From assembly GCA_946481275.1 (NCBI GenBank), contig CAMLMV010000015.1, positions 72,678 through 136,677 of the forward strand: a stretch of DNA of 64,000 nt. The letters run 5' to 3'. This DNA is from an uncultured Massilia sp. GTDB taxonomy: Bacteria > Pseudomonadota > Gammaproteobacteria > Burkholderiales > Burkholderiaceae. The notes under the pieces were generated by a model, which saw nothing but the letters and a program-made list of their open reading frames with translations, did no database searches and had not been told where the DNA came from. Shown in pieces: positions 1 to 8,117 of the stretch; within the stretch, counting starts at the first letter, position 1; each line of letters opens with the position of its first letter. The position numbers were made by a program, and so were the translations under genes.

Positions 1-68
1 ACGCCGCAGCCGACGCCGCAGTACGGGCACGTCGTTTTGATGGTGGTTGGGATGGCGGACAACTTCAT
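1..68 (-). CDS. nasA: Assimilatory nitrate reductase catalytic subunit (N-terminal fragment)
   Basis: Only the first 22 codons lie in the window; the gene continues past base 1 on the minus strand. The translation begins MKLSAIPTTIKTTCPYCGVG and so holds the Cys-x2-Cys-x3-Cys start of the N-terminal [4Fe-4S] site of molybdopterin-guanine-dinucleotide nitrate reductases. The enzyme reduces nitrate to nitrite in the cytoplasm. It begins 13 bases after the stop of the FAD subunit gene, as the last visible gene of the nitrate operon. The call rests on this motif and the operon context (nirB, nirD, nitrate transporter, nasS/nasT); a formate dehydrogenase-like protein would share the motif but not the setting. 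Confidence 0.85.
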   Translation of the reverse strand, partial: MKLSAIPTTIKTTCPYCGVGCG

Positions 69-81
69 GTGCAACTCCTCG

Positions 82-1287
82 TCAGGCCGCTCGGCCGAAC
101 AGCAACTGGTCGCGGATGGACGAGATGTCCGTCCGCTGTTGAATCAGGTCGAAGTACCAGGGACCGTCCGCGACGTCCCCGTACAACACGGCGCCCGTCA
201 GGCGGTTGCCCGCGACGACGAGGCGTTTATAGATGCCGCCACGGCGGTCGCGCAGCACCAGGTCTTCGCTGCCTTCCCCGCCGACGATGTCGCCGGCCGA
301 GTACAGGTCGACGCCCGTCACCTTCAGCTTCGTCGCGGTGGCCTGCTGCACGTAGCGGCGGTGGCCGGCGCCCGCGAGGTGGGCGGCGGCGACGCGCGCC
401 TGGTCCCAGATCGGTGCCACGAGGCCGAACGTGGCGCGGCGGTGCTGCACGCATTCGCCGACGGCGTACACGCGCGGGTCATAGGTCTGCAGGGTGTCGT
501 CGACGACGATCGCCCGCTCGCAGTGCAGGCCGGCGGCCTTCGCCAGCTCGACGTTCGGGCGCACGCCGGCCGCCATCACGACGAGGTCGGCGTCCACCGT
601 CTCGCCATCCTCGAAACGCACGGCGCGTACGCGCTCGTCGCCCTCGATGGCGGCGGTCTGGCGGTTCAGCAGGATGCGCAGGCCGCGCTGTTCCAGGGTC
701 GCGCGCAGCAGTTCGGCGGCGGGCGGATCGAGCTGCTGGTTCATCAGGCTGCCCGTCACGTGGACGACGGCGACTTCCATGCCCTGGCGCAGCAGGCCGT
801 TGGCCGCTTCCAGGCCGAGCAGGCCGCCGCCGATGACGACGGCCTTCCCGCCCGCGCGCGCGGCCTCCAGCATGGTGTCGACGTCGCTGATGTCGCGGAA
901 GCCGATCACGCCCGGCAACTGGTGGCCCGGCACCGGCACGATGAACGGCTTCGAACCGGTGGCGATCAACAGGCGGTCGTACGGCACGGCGAGGCCCGAG
1001 GCGGCGTGCACGACGCGCTTCTTGCGGTCGATGCGCACGACCGGATCGCCCGCGTGCAGGGTGATGCCGTTGGCGTCGTACCATTCACGCGTGTTGAGCA
1101 TGATGTCGTCGACGGTTTTCTCGCCGGCGAGCACGGGCGACAGCAGGATGCGGTTGTAATTCCCGTGCGGCTCCGCGCCGAACACGGTGATGCGGTACAT
1201 GTCGGGCGCGAGCTTCAGGAGCTCCTCGACCGTGCGCATGCCCGCCATGCCGTTGCCGATGACGACCAGGCGCGGATGCGTCTTCAT
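82..1287 (-). CDS. NAD(P)/FAD-dependent oxidoreductase, probable electron-transfer subunit of assimilatory nitrate reductase
   Basis: This 401-residue pyridine nucleotide-disulfide oxidoreductase has an N-terminal FAD dinucleotide fold (VVIGNGMAGMRTVEEL, residues 8-23), a second NAD-binding fold (VVIGGGLLGLEAANGL, about 150-165) and the FAD-contacting VYAVGEC stretch near residue 270. It resembles the flavin part of NirB and rubredoxin reductases but carries no BFD iron-sulfur or siroheme domain. It starts directly after the nirD stop and is followed 13 bases later by nasA. Known systems use a separate FAD protein (called NasB or NasC in different species) to pass NADH electrons to NasA; I infer that role here. 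Because the gene letter differs between organisms I give no symbol. Confidence 0.8.
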   Translation of the reverse strand: MKTHPRLVVIGNGMAGMRTVEELLKLAPDMYRITVFGAEPHGNYNRILLSPVLAGEKTVDDIMLNTREWYDANGITLHAGDPVVRIDRKKRVVHAASGLAVPYDRLLIATGSKPFIVPVPGHQLPGVIGFRDISDVDTMLEAARAGGKAVVIGGGLLGLEAANGLLRQGMEVAVVHVTGSLMNQQLDPPAAELLRATLEQRGLRILLNRQTAAIEGDERVRAVRFEDGETVDADLVVMAAGVRPNVELAKAAGLHCERAIVVDDTLQTYDPRVYAVGECVQHRRATFGLVAPIWDQARVAAAHLAGAGHRRYVQQATATKLKVTGVDLYSAGDIVGGEGSEDLVLRDRRGGIYKRLVVAGNRLTGAVLYGDVADGPWYFDLIQQRTDISSIRDQLLFGRAA

Positions 1288-1635
1288 TTACGCACCTACC
1301 CAGACCTTGCCGTCTTCGACGCGCACCGGGTAGCTCGACACCGAGTGGTGCGGCGCTTCCAGGCATTCGCCGGTCTGCAGGTCGAAGTGCTGCTTGTAGA
1401 TCGGCGAGGCGACGACGATGCGCTCGCCGATGCTGCCGACCAGGCCGCGCGACAGCACGGCGGCGTCCGAGTTCGGATCGTAGTTATCGATGGCGAACAC
1501 GCGCGGCTCCTCGGCGCCCACGCGGAACACGGCCACCTGGCGGCCGTTCAGCAGGGCGGCGACGCCCGTGTCCGGGACGATCTGGTCGAGCGAGCAGACG
1601 GCGTTCCACTGATTGAGTTGAATATCGCGGTGCAT
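1288..1635 (-). CDS. nirD: Nitrite reductase (NADH) small subunit
   Basis: A 115-residue Rieske-fold protein of NirD length. The usual cluster-binding Cys-His pairs of true Rieske proteins are not evident, which is normal for NirD. It works with NirB to reduce nitrite to ammonium in the cytoplasm. The start ATG at 1635 has an AGGAG ribosome site (CAGGAGAACACC just upstream). It lies between nirB (26 bases upstream) and the FAD oxidoreductase (directly abutting), in the same minus-strand operon. Confidence 0.92.
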   Translation of the reverse strand: MHRDIQLNQWNAVCSLDQIVPDTGVAALLNGRQVAVFRVGAEEPRVFAIDNYDPNSDAAVLSRGLVGSIGERIVVASPIYKQHFDLQTGECLEAPHHSVSSYPVRVEDGKVWVGA

Positions 1636-1661
1636 GGTGTTCTCCTGTTCCAGTCGTTAGA

Positions 1662-4199
1662 TCAAGCTGCTGCAATCGGGATGACGCGGCGGCGCTCGTC
1701 GGGCGTGGCCGGACGGATCTGGCCGCGCTCCGGCATGAACACGACGTTGTCGTCCGTGCCCTCGGTGTTGACGAAGCTGCGGAAGCGCTGGCGCACGGCC
1801 GGGTCCTCGACGGCGTTCTTCCACTCGTCGGCGTAGGTGTCGACCACGCGCTGCATGTCGGCTTCCAGTTCGGCGGCGATGCCCAGCTTGTCGTCGACGA
1901 CGACCTGCTTCAGGTACTCCAGGCCGCCCTCCAGGTTCTCGCGCCACGTGCTGGTGCGCTGCAGGCGGTCTGCGGTGCGCACGTAGAACATCAGGAAGCG
2001 GTCGACCAGCTTCACGACGGTCGCTTCATCCAGGTCCGATGCGATGAGTTCCGCGTGGCGGGGCTTCATGCCGCCGTTGCCGCACACGTACAGGTTCCAG
2101 CCCTTCTCGGTGGCGATCAGGCCCACGTCCTTGCCCTGCGCCTCGGCGCATTCGCGGGTGCAGCCGGAGACGCCGAACTTGATCTTGTGCGGCGCGCGCA
2201 GGCCCTTGTAGCGGTTTTCCAGCGCGATGGCGAAGCCGACGGAATCGCCCACGCCGTAGCGGCACCACGTCGAGCCGACGCACGATTTCACGGTGCGCAG
2301 CGACTTGCCGTAGGCGTGGCCGGATTCGAAGCCGGCCGCGATCAGTTCTTCCCAGATCGCCGGCAGCTGGTCCACGCGGGCACCGAACAGGTCGACGCGC
2401 TGGCCGCCCGTGATCTTGGTGTACAGGCCGTATTTCTTGGCGACCGCGCCCACGGCGATCAGGCCGTCCGGCGTCACTTCGCCGCCCGGCATGCGCGGGA
2501 CGACGGAATACGTGCCGTCCTTCTGGATGTTGCCGAGGAAGTAGTCGTTCGAATCCTGCAGGCTCGCGTGCTCGGGCTTCAGCACGAAATCGTTCCACGT
2601 CGACGCGAGGATGTTGGCGGCGACCGGCTTGCAGATGTCGCAGCCCAGGCCCTTGCCGTGCTTGTGCAGCAGTTCGGTAAAACTCTTGATGCCGCCCACG
2701 CGGATCAGGTGGTGCAGTTCCTGGCGCGAGTACGGGAAGTGTTCGCACAGGTGGTTGTTGACGGCCATGCCGGCCTTCGCCATCTCGGACTTCATGATCT
2801 GCGTGACGAGCGGCACGCAGCCGCCGCACGACGTGCCCGCGTTCGTGCACGACTTGATCGCACCGATGTCGCAGGCGCCGCCGGCGACGGCATCGGCGAT
2901 CGTGCCCTTGGTGACGGCATTGCACGAGCAGACCTGCGCGGCTGCGGGCAGCGCATCGACGCCCAGCGCCGGACGGGAACCGCCCTCAAGCTGCGGCAGG
3001 ATCAGGAATTCCGGCGATTCCGGCAGTTCCATATCGTTCAGCATCATCTGCAGCAGGCTGCCGTATTCGGCCGCGTCGCCGATCAGCACGGCGCCCAGCA
3101 GCTTCTTGCCGCAGTCGGACACGACGATCTTTTTATAGACCTGCTTGCGCTCGTCCGTGAACTGGAAGCTGCGCGCGCCCGGCGTGTTGCCGTGGGCGTC
3201 GCCGATCGACGCGACGTCCACGCCCATCAGTTTCAGCTTCGTGCTCATGTCGGCGCCGGCGAATGCGGCTTCCTGGCCGATCAGCGCGCGTGCGACGATG
3301 CGCGCCATTTCATAGCCCGGTGCGACGAGGCCGAAGGTCTGGCCGCCCCACGAGGCGCACTCGCCGATGGCGTAGATGTGCGGGTCGGACGCGAGGCAGG
3401 CGTCGTCGATGGCGATGCCGCCGCGCGGGCCCAGTGCCAGGCCGGCGGCCTTGGCCAGTTCGTCGCGCGGGCGGATGCCGGCCGAGAACACGATCATGTC
3501 GGCTTCGAGGAAGCTGCCGTCCGCGAATTCCATGCGGTGCGTGGCCGACTCGCCGGCGACGATCTGCAGCGTGTTCTTCTGCGTGTGGACGTTGACGCCC
3601 AGTTCTTCGATCTTCCTGCGCAGCACGCGGCCACCGAGGTCGTCGACCTGCACGGCCATCAGGCGCGGCGCGAATTCGACGACGTGCGTGTCGAGGTTCA
3701 TGTCGCGCAGCGCCTTGGCGCATTCGAGGCCCAGCAGGCCGCCGCCGACGACGACGCCGGTCTTCGAACGGGCGCCGCATTCCGTCATCTTTTCCAGGTC
3801 TTCGATGGTGCGGTAGACGAAGATGTCGTTGCGCTCCTTGCCCGGGACCGGCGGCACGAACGGGTACGAGCCCGTCGCGAACACCAGCTTGTCGTAGGCC
3901 AGCACTTCGCCATCGGCCAGCGTGACGGTCCGCGAGTCCCGGTCGACGGCGACGGCCTTCGCGTTCAGCTTCAGGTCGACCTGGCCGGCGTGCTGCTCGA
4001 AGAAGCCCGGTGCGACGAGCGACAGCTGGTCGGCCGTGGTGCCCGAGAAGAACGAGGACAGGTGCACGCGGTCGTAGGCCGGGCGCGGTTCCTCGCACAG
4101 CACGGTAACGTGGAAATGGGCATCCTGCTTGGCTTCCGCGAACAGGGTTTCGAGGAATTTGTGGCCCACCATGCCGTGGCCGATGACGATCAGTTTCAT
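1662..4199 (-). CDS. nirB: Nitrite reductase (NADH) large subunit
   Basis: An 845-residue assimilatory nitrite reductase, normal for the family. Order of domains: FAD/NAD oxidoreductase (about 1-400, IVIGHGMVG and VVVGGGLLGLECA), BFD-type [2Fe-2S] domain (Cys-rich CSCNAVTKG and CTNAGTSCGGC, about 420-480), a second BFD-like segment (CEHF, CDIC), ferredoxin-like sulfite/nitrite reductase half-domain and the siroheme/[4Fe-4S] domain with CVGSTWC and CTREC. Together with NirD it takes six electrons from NADH to turn nitrite into ammonium. I start at 4199 rather than the in-frame ATG at 4220 because GGAGT lies six bases before it. It follows the nitrate transporter by 30 bases. Confidence 0.95.
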   Translation of the reverse strand: MKLIVIGHGMVGHKFLETLFAEAKQDAHFHVTVLCEEPRPAYDRVHLSSFFSGTTADQLSLVAPGFFEQHAGQVDLKLNAKAVAVDRDSRTVTLADGEVLAYDKLVFATGSYPFVPPVPGKERNDIFVYRTIEDLEKMTECGARSKTGVVVGGGLLGLECAKALRDMNLDTHVVEFAPRLMAVQVDDLGGRVLRRKIEELGVNVHTQKNTLQIVAGESATHRMEFADGSFLEADMIVFSAGIRPRDELAKAAGLALGPRGGIAIDDACLASDPHIYAIGECASWGGQTFGLVAPGYEMARIVARALIGQEAAFAGADMSTKLKLMGVDVASIGDAHGNTPGARSFQFTDERKQVYKKIVVSDCGKKLLGAVLIGDAAEYGSLLQMMLNDMELPESPEFLILPQLEGGSRPALGVDALPAAAQVCSCNAVTKGTIADAVAGGACDIGAIKSCTNAGTSCGGCVPLVTQIMKSEMAKAGMAVNNHLCEHFPYSRQELHHLIRVGGIKSFTELLHKHGKGLGCDICKPVAANILASTWNDFVLKPEHASLQDSNDYFLGNIQKDGTYSVVPRMPGGEVTPDGLIAVGAVAKKYGLYTKITGGQRVDLFGARVDQLPAIWEELIAAGFESGHAYGKSLRTVKSCVGSTWCRYGVGDSVGFAIALENRYKGLRAPHKIKFGVSGCTRECAEAQGKDVGLIATEKGWNLYVCGNGGMKPRHAELIASDLDEATVVKLVDRFLMFYVRTADRLQRTSTWRENLEGGLEYLKQVVVDDKLGIAAELEADMQRVVDTYADEWKNAVEDPAVRQRFRSFVNTEGTDDNVVFMPERGQIRPATPDERRRVIPIAAA

Positions 4200-4229
4200 G
4201 TTGCGACTCCTATGCTGCAATGACTTGGT

Positions 4230-5525
4230 TCAGGCGGCGGCGGGTGCCGGCGTTTCGGGGGCGGTCAGCGTGAAGCGCACGCCGATCGCGCACAGCGCCG
4301 AGACGAGCACGGCACCGCCGAGGATCAGGAGGGTCTGGCGCACGTCGCCCGTGCCCTTCATCAGGAAGCCGGCCAGCACGGCGCCGACGTTGCCGCCCGC
4401 GCCGACGATGCCGGCCACGCCGCCCAGCGCTTTCGGGTTCACGAACGGCACCAGTGCGTAGGTCGAGCCGCACGCCATGTGGGTGCACAGGCCGAAGGCG
4501 AGCATGGCGACGATGGCCAGCGTGACGCTGGTCGTCTGCGAGAACCACAGCAGGCCCAGGCCCTCGCCCAGCATCAGGACGAACAGCAGGTTCACGCGGG
4601 AATTCAGGTTGCCGCGGGCTGCGACCTTGTCCGAGATCCAGCCGCCCAGGGCACGGGCGAACAGGGCCAGCAGGCCGAAGCTGCCGGCGGCCATGCCGGC
4701 CTGCTTCAGCGACAGGCCGAAGTGGTCGACGTAGTACGTGGCGGCCACGTTGTGGATGAACAGTTCGATGCCGAAGCAGGCGCCGTAGGTGATGAACAGC
4801 AGCCAGGCGCGGTAGTTGCGGCAGGCTTCGAAGAAGCTCGCCCAGCCGCCCTTGCCGCCCGCTTCGAACGGCACGCCGGCGGCGCGCAGTTCCGTGAAGT
4901 TACCTTCCGGGCAATCCTGGGTGAATTTGTAGTAGACGACGGCCATGATGAGCATCAGCACGCCCGGCACGACCAGGGCGGCACGCCAGCCCATCGTCTC
5001 GTTCACGCCCAGCATGACCATGGCGCCCATGATCAGCGGCATCGTGGCCTGCGCGACGCCGCCGCCGCTGTTGCCCCAGCCGGCCGATGCCGCGTTGGCG
5101 GTGCCGACGACCTTCGGGCCGAACATGACGGAGGTGTGATACTGGGTGATCACGAAGCTGGCGCCGACGGCACCGATGCCGAGGCGGAACAGCAGGAAGC
5201 TTTCATAGCTCTGGGCCATGGCGACGCCCAGCACGGGGATCGCGCCCAGCGCCAGCAGGCCGGTGTAGGCCTTGCGCGGACCGAAGCGGTCGCACAGCGG
5301 GCCGATGATCAGGCGCACGATGATCGTGATGGCGACGGCCGCGATGTTGATATCGGCGATCTGGCTGACCGACAGGTGGAACTCACCCTTGATCACCGGC
5401 ATCAGCGGTGCGCAGGCGAACCAGGCGAAGAAGCAGACGAAGAAGGCCACCCAGGTCAGGTGGAATGCGCGCATCTGGGGCGTATCAAAGGAAAATAGCT
5501 TGATACTGTTTGCTTTGCCGGCCAT
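4230..5525 (-). CDS. MFS nitrate/nitrite transporter (NarK/NasA-type)
   Basis: A 431-residue, 12-helix major facilitator protein. The first helix follows MRAFHLTWVAFFVCFFAWF; the RFGPRK loop after helix 2-3 and the glycine-rich GWGNSGGGVAQA segment in helix 5 match the nitrate signature of the NarK/NasA/NRT2 family. It imports nitrate (and probably nitrite) across the inner membrane for the reductases encoded downstream. It is the first gene after the regulated leader: the ATG lies 18 bases past the T-run of the attenuator terminator and has an AAGGGA ribosome site. The family is clear; which anion it prefers cannot be read from sequence. Confidence 0.92.
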   Translation of the reverse strand: MAGKANSIKLFSFDTPQMRAFHLTWVAFFVCFFAWFACAPLMPVIKGEFHLSVSQIADINIAAVAITIIVRLIIGPLCDRFGPRKAYTGLLALGAIPVLGVAMAQSYESFLLFRLGIGAVGASFVITQYHTSVMFGPKVVGTANAASAGWGNSGGGVAQATMPLIMGAMVMLGVNETMGWRAALVVPGVLMLIMAVVYYKFTQDCPEGNFTELRAAGVPFEAGGKGGWASFFEACRNYRAWLLFITYGACFGIELFIHNVAATYYVDHFGLSLKQAGMAAGSFGLLALFARALGGWISDKVAARGNLNSRVNLLFVLMLGEGLGLLWFSQTTSVTLAIVAMLAFGLCTHMACGSTYALVPFVNPKALGGVAGIVGAGGNVGAVLAGFLMKGTGDVRQTLLILGGAVLVSALCAIGVRFTLTAPETPAPAAA

Positions 5526-5542
5526 GTTGTTATTCCCTTCTT

Positions 5543-5616
5543 GAAAACGAAAAGGCGCCCGCTGCCTGGCCGCGAAGACGATTCCAGAAATCGTTCAAGC
5601 GGGTGCAGCGGACGCC
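5543..5616 (-). terminator. Attenuator terminator in the nitrate operon leader
   Basis: Reading the minus strand, GGCGTCCGCTGC (5616-5605) pairs fully with GCAGCGGGCGCC (5565-5554), a 12-bp stem with one G-U pair; the loop holds a minor hairpin (ACGATT/AATCGT). The stem is followed at once by TTTTCGTTTTC. This is a classic factor-independent terminator, but it lies between the promoter and the first gene, ending 18 bases before the start codon, so it must act as an attenuator. The neighbouring NasT protein is of the family that relieves such terminators. Confidence 0.85.
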
Positions 5617-5678
5617 GTTGTCCTGTTGCCGGTCCCTCGTTGGACCGGCGCTTTTTACTCAGGGATCGCCGTTGATCC
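5610..5678 (-). promoter_or_regulatory. ANTAR (NasT) target RNA leader with AxxGxx hexaloop hairpins
   Basis: On the minus strand two stems each close a six-base loop with A at position 1 and G at position 4. P1 is GGATC-AACGGC-GATCC (5678-5663). P2 is an 8-bp stem GCCGGTCC/GGACCGGC around AACGAG (5649-5628). A third, weaker hairpin GGAC-AACGGC-GTCC (5623-5610) overlaps the 5' arm of the terminator. Known ANTAR regulators bind paired hexaloop hairpins of this form and prevent termination. With nasS and nasT encoded just upstream I infer that NasT, released from NasS when nitrate is present, binds here. Transcription predicted from the sigma-54 promoter would begin a few bases before P1. Confidence 0.85.
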
Positions 5679-5692
5679 TTTACCTCCCTATG

Positions 5693-5708
5693 TGCAAGAC
5701 CCGTGCCA
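5693..5708 (-). promoter_or_regulatory. Sigma-54 promoter of the nitrate assimilation operon
   Basis: The minus strand reads TGGCACG-GGTC-TTGCA, a full match to the -24/-12 consensus TGGCACG-N4-TTGCW. It places the start of transcription near 5682, just ahead of the hexaloop leader. Sigma-54 promoters need an activator; NtrC is the expected one for nitrogen genes. Confidence 0.85.
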
Positions 5709-5769
5709 GATGGTTTACCGGGGGTAGATCGTATTGACCGGGCCTTGCACGCTTCATTGCAGTGCACCA

Positions 5770-5786
5770 TGCACGCTCATGGCGCA
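5770..5786 (-). promoter_or_regulatory. Candidate NtrC-binding site
   Basis: TGCACG-CTCAT-GGCGCA fits the NtrC dyad TGCACY-N5-GGTGCA at 10 of 12 half-site bases with the right five-base spacer. It lies about 90-105 bases upstream of the predicted start, a usual enhancer distance. More TGCACC and GGTGCA half-sites surround it (5745-5830) but with non-standard spacing. Confidence 0.5.
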
Positions 5787-5809
5787 CCGGTTCGATGCGG
5801 TGCATGCCG

Positions 5810-6985
5810 CTATGCACCGGCCAGGGCGGTGCGGCGGATGGGAAAGGATGAGATATACGTGTCCGGATCGGCGCCGTCCCAGACCTTGCCGTCCATGAGC
5901 ACGGAACGGCGCATCAGGCTCGAAGACGCCGGCACGCCCGCCAGCACGGCCGCCTCGCGGTACAGGCCCACGCGGTTTACGCGGCCGGCCACGGCCGCGT
6001 AATCGACGTCGTCGCGCAGCAGGCCCCAGCGGCGGTGCTGGGTCATGAACCACATCGCGTCGGACAGGTACGGGAAATTGGCCTCGCCCTCGTCGTGGAA
6101 GCGCACGGGGTCGGGATCGATCCAGCGCTTGCCCAGGCCGTTGTCATATTCGCCATGCAGGCGCGCGGCGATGGCCCGGCGGTCCGCGTTCACGTAGGCG
6201 GGACTCGACAGGACTTCCGCCGCGGCGTCGCGGTTTTCTTCGGACGCGTCGAGCCAGCGCCCCGCTTCCAGCACGGCCGCGATCAGCGAGCGGCATGCGT
6301 GCGGATTCGCGTCGACGAAGGCCGCCGTCGCGCCGAGCGCCTTGCCGGGATGGTCGGGCCAGATGTCCTGGCTCGTGGCGACGGTGAAGCCGCTGCCGTC
6401 CAGCTGCGCGCGGGCGCTCCACGGTTCGCCGGCGCAAAAGCCGTCCATGTGGCCGGCCGCCAGGTTCACGGCCATCTGGCTGGGCGGCACGGTCACCACC
6501 TGCGCGTCGCGCACGGGATCGATGCCGCCCGCCGCCAGCCAGTAATAGAGAAGCATCGCGTGGTTCCCGGTCGGGAAGGTGTGCGCGAAGGTGAAGCGGC
6601 GGGTCCCCTTGCGCATCGCGGCGGCCAGGGTGCCGAGGTCCGTCACGCCCTGGCGCGCCAGTGCGCGCGACAGGGTGATCGCCTGGCCGTTGCGTGACAA
6701 GTTCATCAGCACGGCCATGCGCGTGGGCGGACTCCCGATGCCGGTCTCCACGCCGTACAGCAAACCATATAGCACGTGCGCCGCGTCGATCTCGCCCTGC
6801 AGCAGGCGGTCGCGCATGCCCGACCACGAATGCTGGCGCGCGAGTTCGAGCTTGATGCCGTATTTGTCGTCCAGGCCCAGCACGGACGCCATCACGAGGG
6901 ACGCGCAATCCGTCAGGGGCATGAAGCCGGCCCTGATCACGGTCTTTTCCGGCCGGTCGGAGCCGGCGATGAATGCGTGAGCCAT
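5810..6985 (-). CDS. nasS: Nitrate sensor NasS (NrtA/CmpA-like binding protein, cytoplasmic)
   Basis: A 391-residue periplasmic-binding-fold protein of the NrtA/CmpA nitrate-bicarbonate family (start IRAGFMPLTDCASLVMAS; later MLLYYWLAAGGIDP, VPPSQMAVNLAAGHMDGFC). It has no signal peptide or lipobox, so it should stay in the cytoplasm. That fits NasS, which holds the antiterminator NasT inactive until it binds nitrate, and not the binding protein of an ABC importer; no permease or ATPase gene is adjacent. It begins 16 bases after the nasT stop and is followed by the sigma-54 promoter and ANTAR leader, its presumed regulatory target. Confidence 0.85.
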   Translation of the reverse strand: MAHAFIAGSDRPEKTVIRAGFMPLTDCASLVMASVLGLDDKYGIKLELARQHSWSGMRDRLLQGEIDAAHVLYGLLYGVETGIGSPPTRMAVLMNLSRNGQAITLSRALARQGVTDLGTLAAAMRKGTRRFTFAHTFPTGNHAMLLYYWLAAGGIDPVRDAQVVTVPPSQMAVNLAAGHMDGFCAGEPWSARAQLDGSGFTVATSQDIWPDHPGKALGATAAFVDANPHACRSLIAAVLEAGRWLDASEENRDAAAEVLSSPAYVNADRRAIAARLHGEYDNGLGKRWIDPDPVRFHDEGEANFPYLSDAMWFMTQHRRWGLLRDDVDYAAVAGRVNRVGLYREAAVLAGVPASSSLMRRSVLMDGKVWDGADPDTYISSFPIRRTALAGA

Positions 6986-7001
6986 CGTTTCCTTTGTCGT
7001 T

Positions 7002-7643
7002 CTAGCCGAGTAGATCCTCGACGTCGAGGATGCGCTGGGCGACTTCGGCCAGCTTGAGCTTCTTGTTCATCGCCATGCTGCGCAGCCGCTGGTAGGCCTC
7101 GTCCTCCGTCAGCCGGTTGCGCGCCATGAGGACGCCCTTGGCCCGTTCGATCAGCTTGCGGTCGGCCAGCTGGCGGCGCGTGTCGGACAGCTCGTCCAGC
7201 AGTTTCTGCTCGCGGTTGAAGCGTTTCATGGCCACGTCCAGCACGGGCTTCACGCGCTCGGCCTGCAGCCCGGCCACGATGTACGCGGACACTCCCGCGT
7301 CGATCGCGGCGTCCATGCTGGACGGCGTCTGGTCGTCCGTGAACAGGACGATGGGGCGCGGCTCGTCGCGCGTGGCGATGACGATGTGCTCGAGGACGTC
7401 GCGCGCGTCCGATTCGCTGTCGATGATGATCATGTCCGGCTGGATCTGGGCGATCCGCTCGGGCAGGAAGATGTCGGCGGGGAGAGACGCGACGATGTCG
7501 TAGCCGGATTCGAGCAACCCGATGCGCAGCGCCGTGTTGCGCCTTGCCTGGGCGGCGAGCGTGGCCTCGTCCGCGGCATCGCTGGACGCGGTGTTGACGA
7601 CGACGATGCGCAGGGTGCGCTGGACCTTGGACGGCGATTTCAT
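7002..7643 (-). CDS. nasT: ANTAR-domain response regulator/antiterminator NasT
   Basis: About 213 residues: a receiver-like domain (LRIVVVNT to about residue 130) and a C-terminal ANTAR RNA-binding domain (RKLIERAKGVLMARNRLTED then the RLRSMAMNKK helix). The receiver keeps an Asp in MIIIDSES but has Asn-Thr where the acidic pair normally lies, so phosphorylation is doubtful; NasT is instead controlled by binding NasS. The start is chosen at the ATG before KSPSKVQ (7643), with AAAGGG very close upstream; an in-frame ATG at 7676 would add 11 residues and lacks a ribosome site. It is the first gene of the nasTS pair. Confidence 0.87.
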   Translation of the reverse strand: MKSPSKVQRTLRIVVVNTASSDAADEATLAAQARRNTALRIGLLESGYDIVASLPADIFLPERIAQIQPDMIIIDSESDARDVLEHIVIATRDEPRPIVLFTDDQTPSSMDAAIDAGVSAYIVAGLQAERVKPVLDVAMKRFNREQKLLDELSDTRRQLADRKLIERAKGVLMARNRLTEDEAYQRLRSMAMNKKLKLAEVAQRILDVEDLLG

Positions 7644-7774
7644 GCCCTTTGGATATGCAAGTTCCGGGCCAGCCATTCAGATATTCATGTTCGGTATGTC
7701 GAGAGTACGAATCAACATTAGTTGTCGCACAGAAAATATTCACAAAACGCATGGGAAGCATCACAAATCAAAAG

Positions 7775-7803
7775 TTCATTTATGACGCGGTTATCCCTAT
7801 ACT
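7775..7803 (+). promoter_or_regulatory. Probable sigma-70 promoter for the small-protein genes
   Basis: TATACT (7798-7803) is a strong -10 match. Seventeen bases upstream TTCATT (7775-7780) is a weak -35. It lies about 38 bases before the first of two short genes, in an AT-rich stretch divergent from nasT. Confidence 0.45.
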
Positions 7804-7840
7804 GCATCGCAACACGACAGATTTCTCACCGGAGATGACC

Positions 7841-8098
7841 ATGAACACCGCAACGCTCAACCAGGCACAGAACAAGACTCTGCGCCAGCACATTGCTGAC
7901 ACCCTGGGCAAGATCCGCACCTTTGCGATCGAACTGTATGAAGCGCACGGCGGCCTGATCGTACCGGACGCCGCCCAACCGGGCAGCGGCGCCCTGGCCC
8001 GCCGCAAGATGCAGCAGCAGGCCGGCATCATCATCCTGGGCCCGTTCTGCGCAGCCGCGCTCGCTCCGGAAGCTGTCCGCGAAACGCCGAACAATTAA
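7841..8098 (+). CDS. Small protein of unknown function (85 aa)
   Basis: The ATG at 7841 follows GGAG with a six-base gap, so I start there. The product is a soluble-looking N-terminal half (MNTATLNQAQNKTLRQHIAD, helical, basic) and a C-terminal hydrophobic stretch (AGIIILGPFCAAALAPEA, about residues 63-80) that could be one membrane helix. I do not recognise a family. It is transcribed ahead of a second small protein gene (19 bases apart) and both end at a clear terminator, so the pair forms one short transcript divergent from nasT. No link to nitrogen control can be shown from sequence. Confidence 0.65.
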   Translation: MNTATLNQAQNKTLRQHIADTLGKIRTFAIELYEAHGGLIVPDAAQPGSGALARRKMQQQAGIIILGPFCAAALAPEAVRETPNN

Positions 8099-8117
8099 TC
8101 AAGCCAAGGATACAGAC

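Noticed and set aside
5745..5832. Additional TGCACC/GGTGCA dyads near the nasS stop
   Set aside because: Spacing is 8-10 bases instead of 5, so only the dyad at 5770-5786 was kept as an NtrC site.
5810..6985. Nitrate ABC transporter binding protein
   Set aside because: No signal peptide and no permease or ATPase genes nearby; nasT is adjacent, so NasS is the better call.
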